Origin: Akkermansiaceae bacterium UBA5689
Lineage (GTDB): Bacteria > Verrucomicrobiota > Verrucomicrobiia > Verrucomicrobiales > Akkermansiaceae
Reading direction: 5' to 3'
Assembly: GCA_002420305.1 (NCBI GenBank)
Contig: DIHT01000164.1
Coordinates: 1 to 15,502, forward strand
Length of the DNA: 15,502 nt
Shown: positions 15,318 to 15,502 of the stretch, piece after piece
Layout: each line of letters starts with the position of its first letter
How positions within the stretch are numbered: position 1 is the stretch's first letter
The notes under the pieces: model-generated
Told to the model about the DNA's origin: nothing
Database searches by the model: none
What the model saw: only the letters and a program-made list of their open reading frames with translations
Program-made: the position numbers and the translations under genes

Positions 15318-15342
15318 CTTTCTTTTTCAATTCGGAAGAAAG
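15318..15342. promoter_or_regulatory. Small inverted repeat in the NO synthase leader
   Basis: CTTTCTT at 15318-15324 pairs with AAGAAAG at 15336-15342 (11-base spacer), about 10 bases upstream of the GAGAGG ribosome site of the NO synthase. The 118-base leader between tRNA and NO synthase also holds a short CTGCT/AGCAG palindrome (15352-15363). No convincing -35/-10 pair was found. Either repeat may be chance. Confidence 0.25.
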
Positions 15343-15411
15343 CGCTCCTCCCTGCTTCAGCAGAAAAATATAATCCTGAAACACATTCTATATTGCTCAA
15401 TGCCCATGCCC

Positions 15412-15495
15412 TGCCGCCGGAGGGACTCGAACCCTCACTCCGTTACCGGAAGCGGATTTTAAGTCCGCAGCGTCTACCAATTCCGCCACGGCGGC
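15412..15495 (-). tRNA. tRNA-Leu (anticodon UAA)
   Basis: An 84-base cloverleaf on the minus strand. The 7-bp acceptor stem GCCGCCG/CGGCGGC has discriminator A. The D-arm contains TTGGTAGACGC and the anticodon arm is GCGGA-CTTAAAA-TCCGC, which reads UAA. A long class II variable arm, CCG-GTAA-CGG, is typical of leucine tRNAs. The T-arm is GAGGG-TTCGAGT-CCCTC. The CCA end is not encoded. It lies 118 bases upstream of the NO synthase on the same strand. Confidence 0.95.
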
Positions 15496-15502
15496 ATGGG
15501 AG

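Noticed and set aside
15412..15495. tRNA-Leu as an integration site for a genomic island carrying NOS and the PKS set
   Set aside because: No integrase, no direct repeat of the tRNA 3' end elsewhere in the window and no obvious composition break; the tRNA is intact.

Overview
The window reads as chromosomal DNA of a Gram-negative bacterium, most likely a member of the Verrucomicrobiota (Verrucomicrobiae). The clues are an exosortase-associated small secreted protein of the TIGR04073 type, a secreted protein with an SHD1-like N-terminus, a kinase-lobe/lectin-like membrane protein, a small conserved protein of a type I associate with Verrucomicrobia/Planctomycetes, LPS-transport machinery (LptF/LptG family), and mostly weak Shine-Dalgarno signals. 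The phylum call rests on recalled family distributions, not on a search. No insertion sequence, phage gene, CRISPR array or rRNA was seen, and no stretch over 300 bases lacks a gene.

Left part (1-7915, housekeeping and envelope): type I 3-dehydroquinate dehydratase (aroD, +) converges on a DinG-type Fe-S helicase (-). An LptF/LptG-family permease (+) diverges from dinG and has an unusual N-terminal extension. A conserved 188-aa protein follows, and 6 bases later a 793-aa protein made of a catalytically dead kinase C-lobe, one membrane segment, two tandem C-type-lectin-like units and a helical tail. A TIGR04073-like secreted protein ends at a strong intrinsic terminator (7948-7974).

Middle (8069-11133): a secreted SHD1-like protein (+) converges with a secreted caspase/gingipain-fold (C25-like) putative cysteine peptidase (-). 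Upstream of the peptidase on the same strand is an exported alpha/beta hydrolase of the polyhydroxybutyrate-depolymerase/feruloyl-esterase type.

Right part (11269-15293, all minus strand): this is the most interesting section. A bacterial nitric oxide synthase oxygenase is followed by a SAM methyltransferase, an FAD-dependent oxidoreductase (ATGA overlap with the methyltransferase) and a type III polyketide synthase (11-base gap). The last three look like a compact pathway for an O/C-methylated, oxidised phenolic or quinone-type polyketide. A nitric oxide synthase directly upstream on the same strand suggests either nitration/nitrosation of the product or NO-linked control; both are inference. 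A tRNA-Leu(UAA) gene lies just upstream of the synthase and closes the window.
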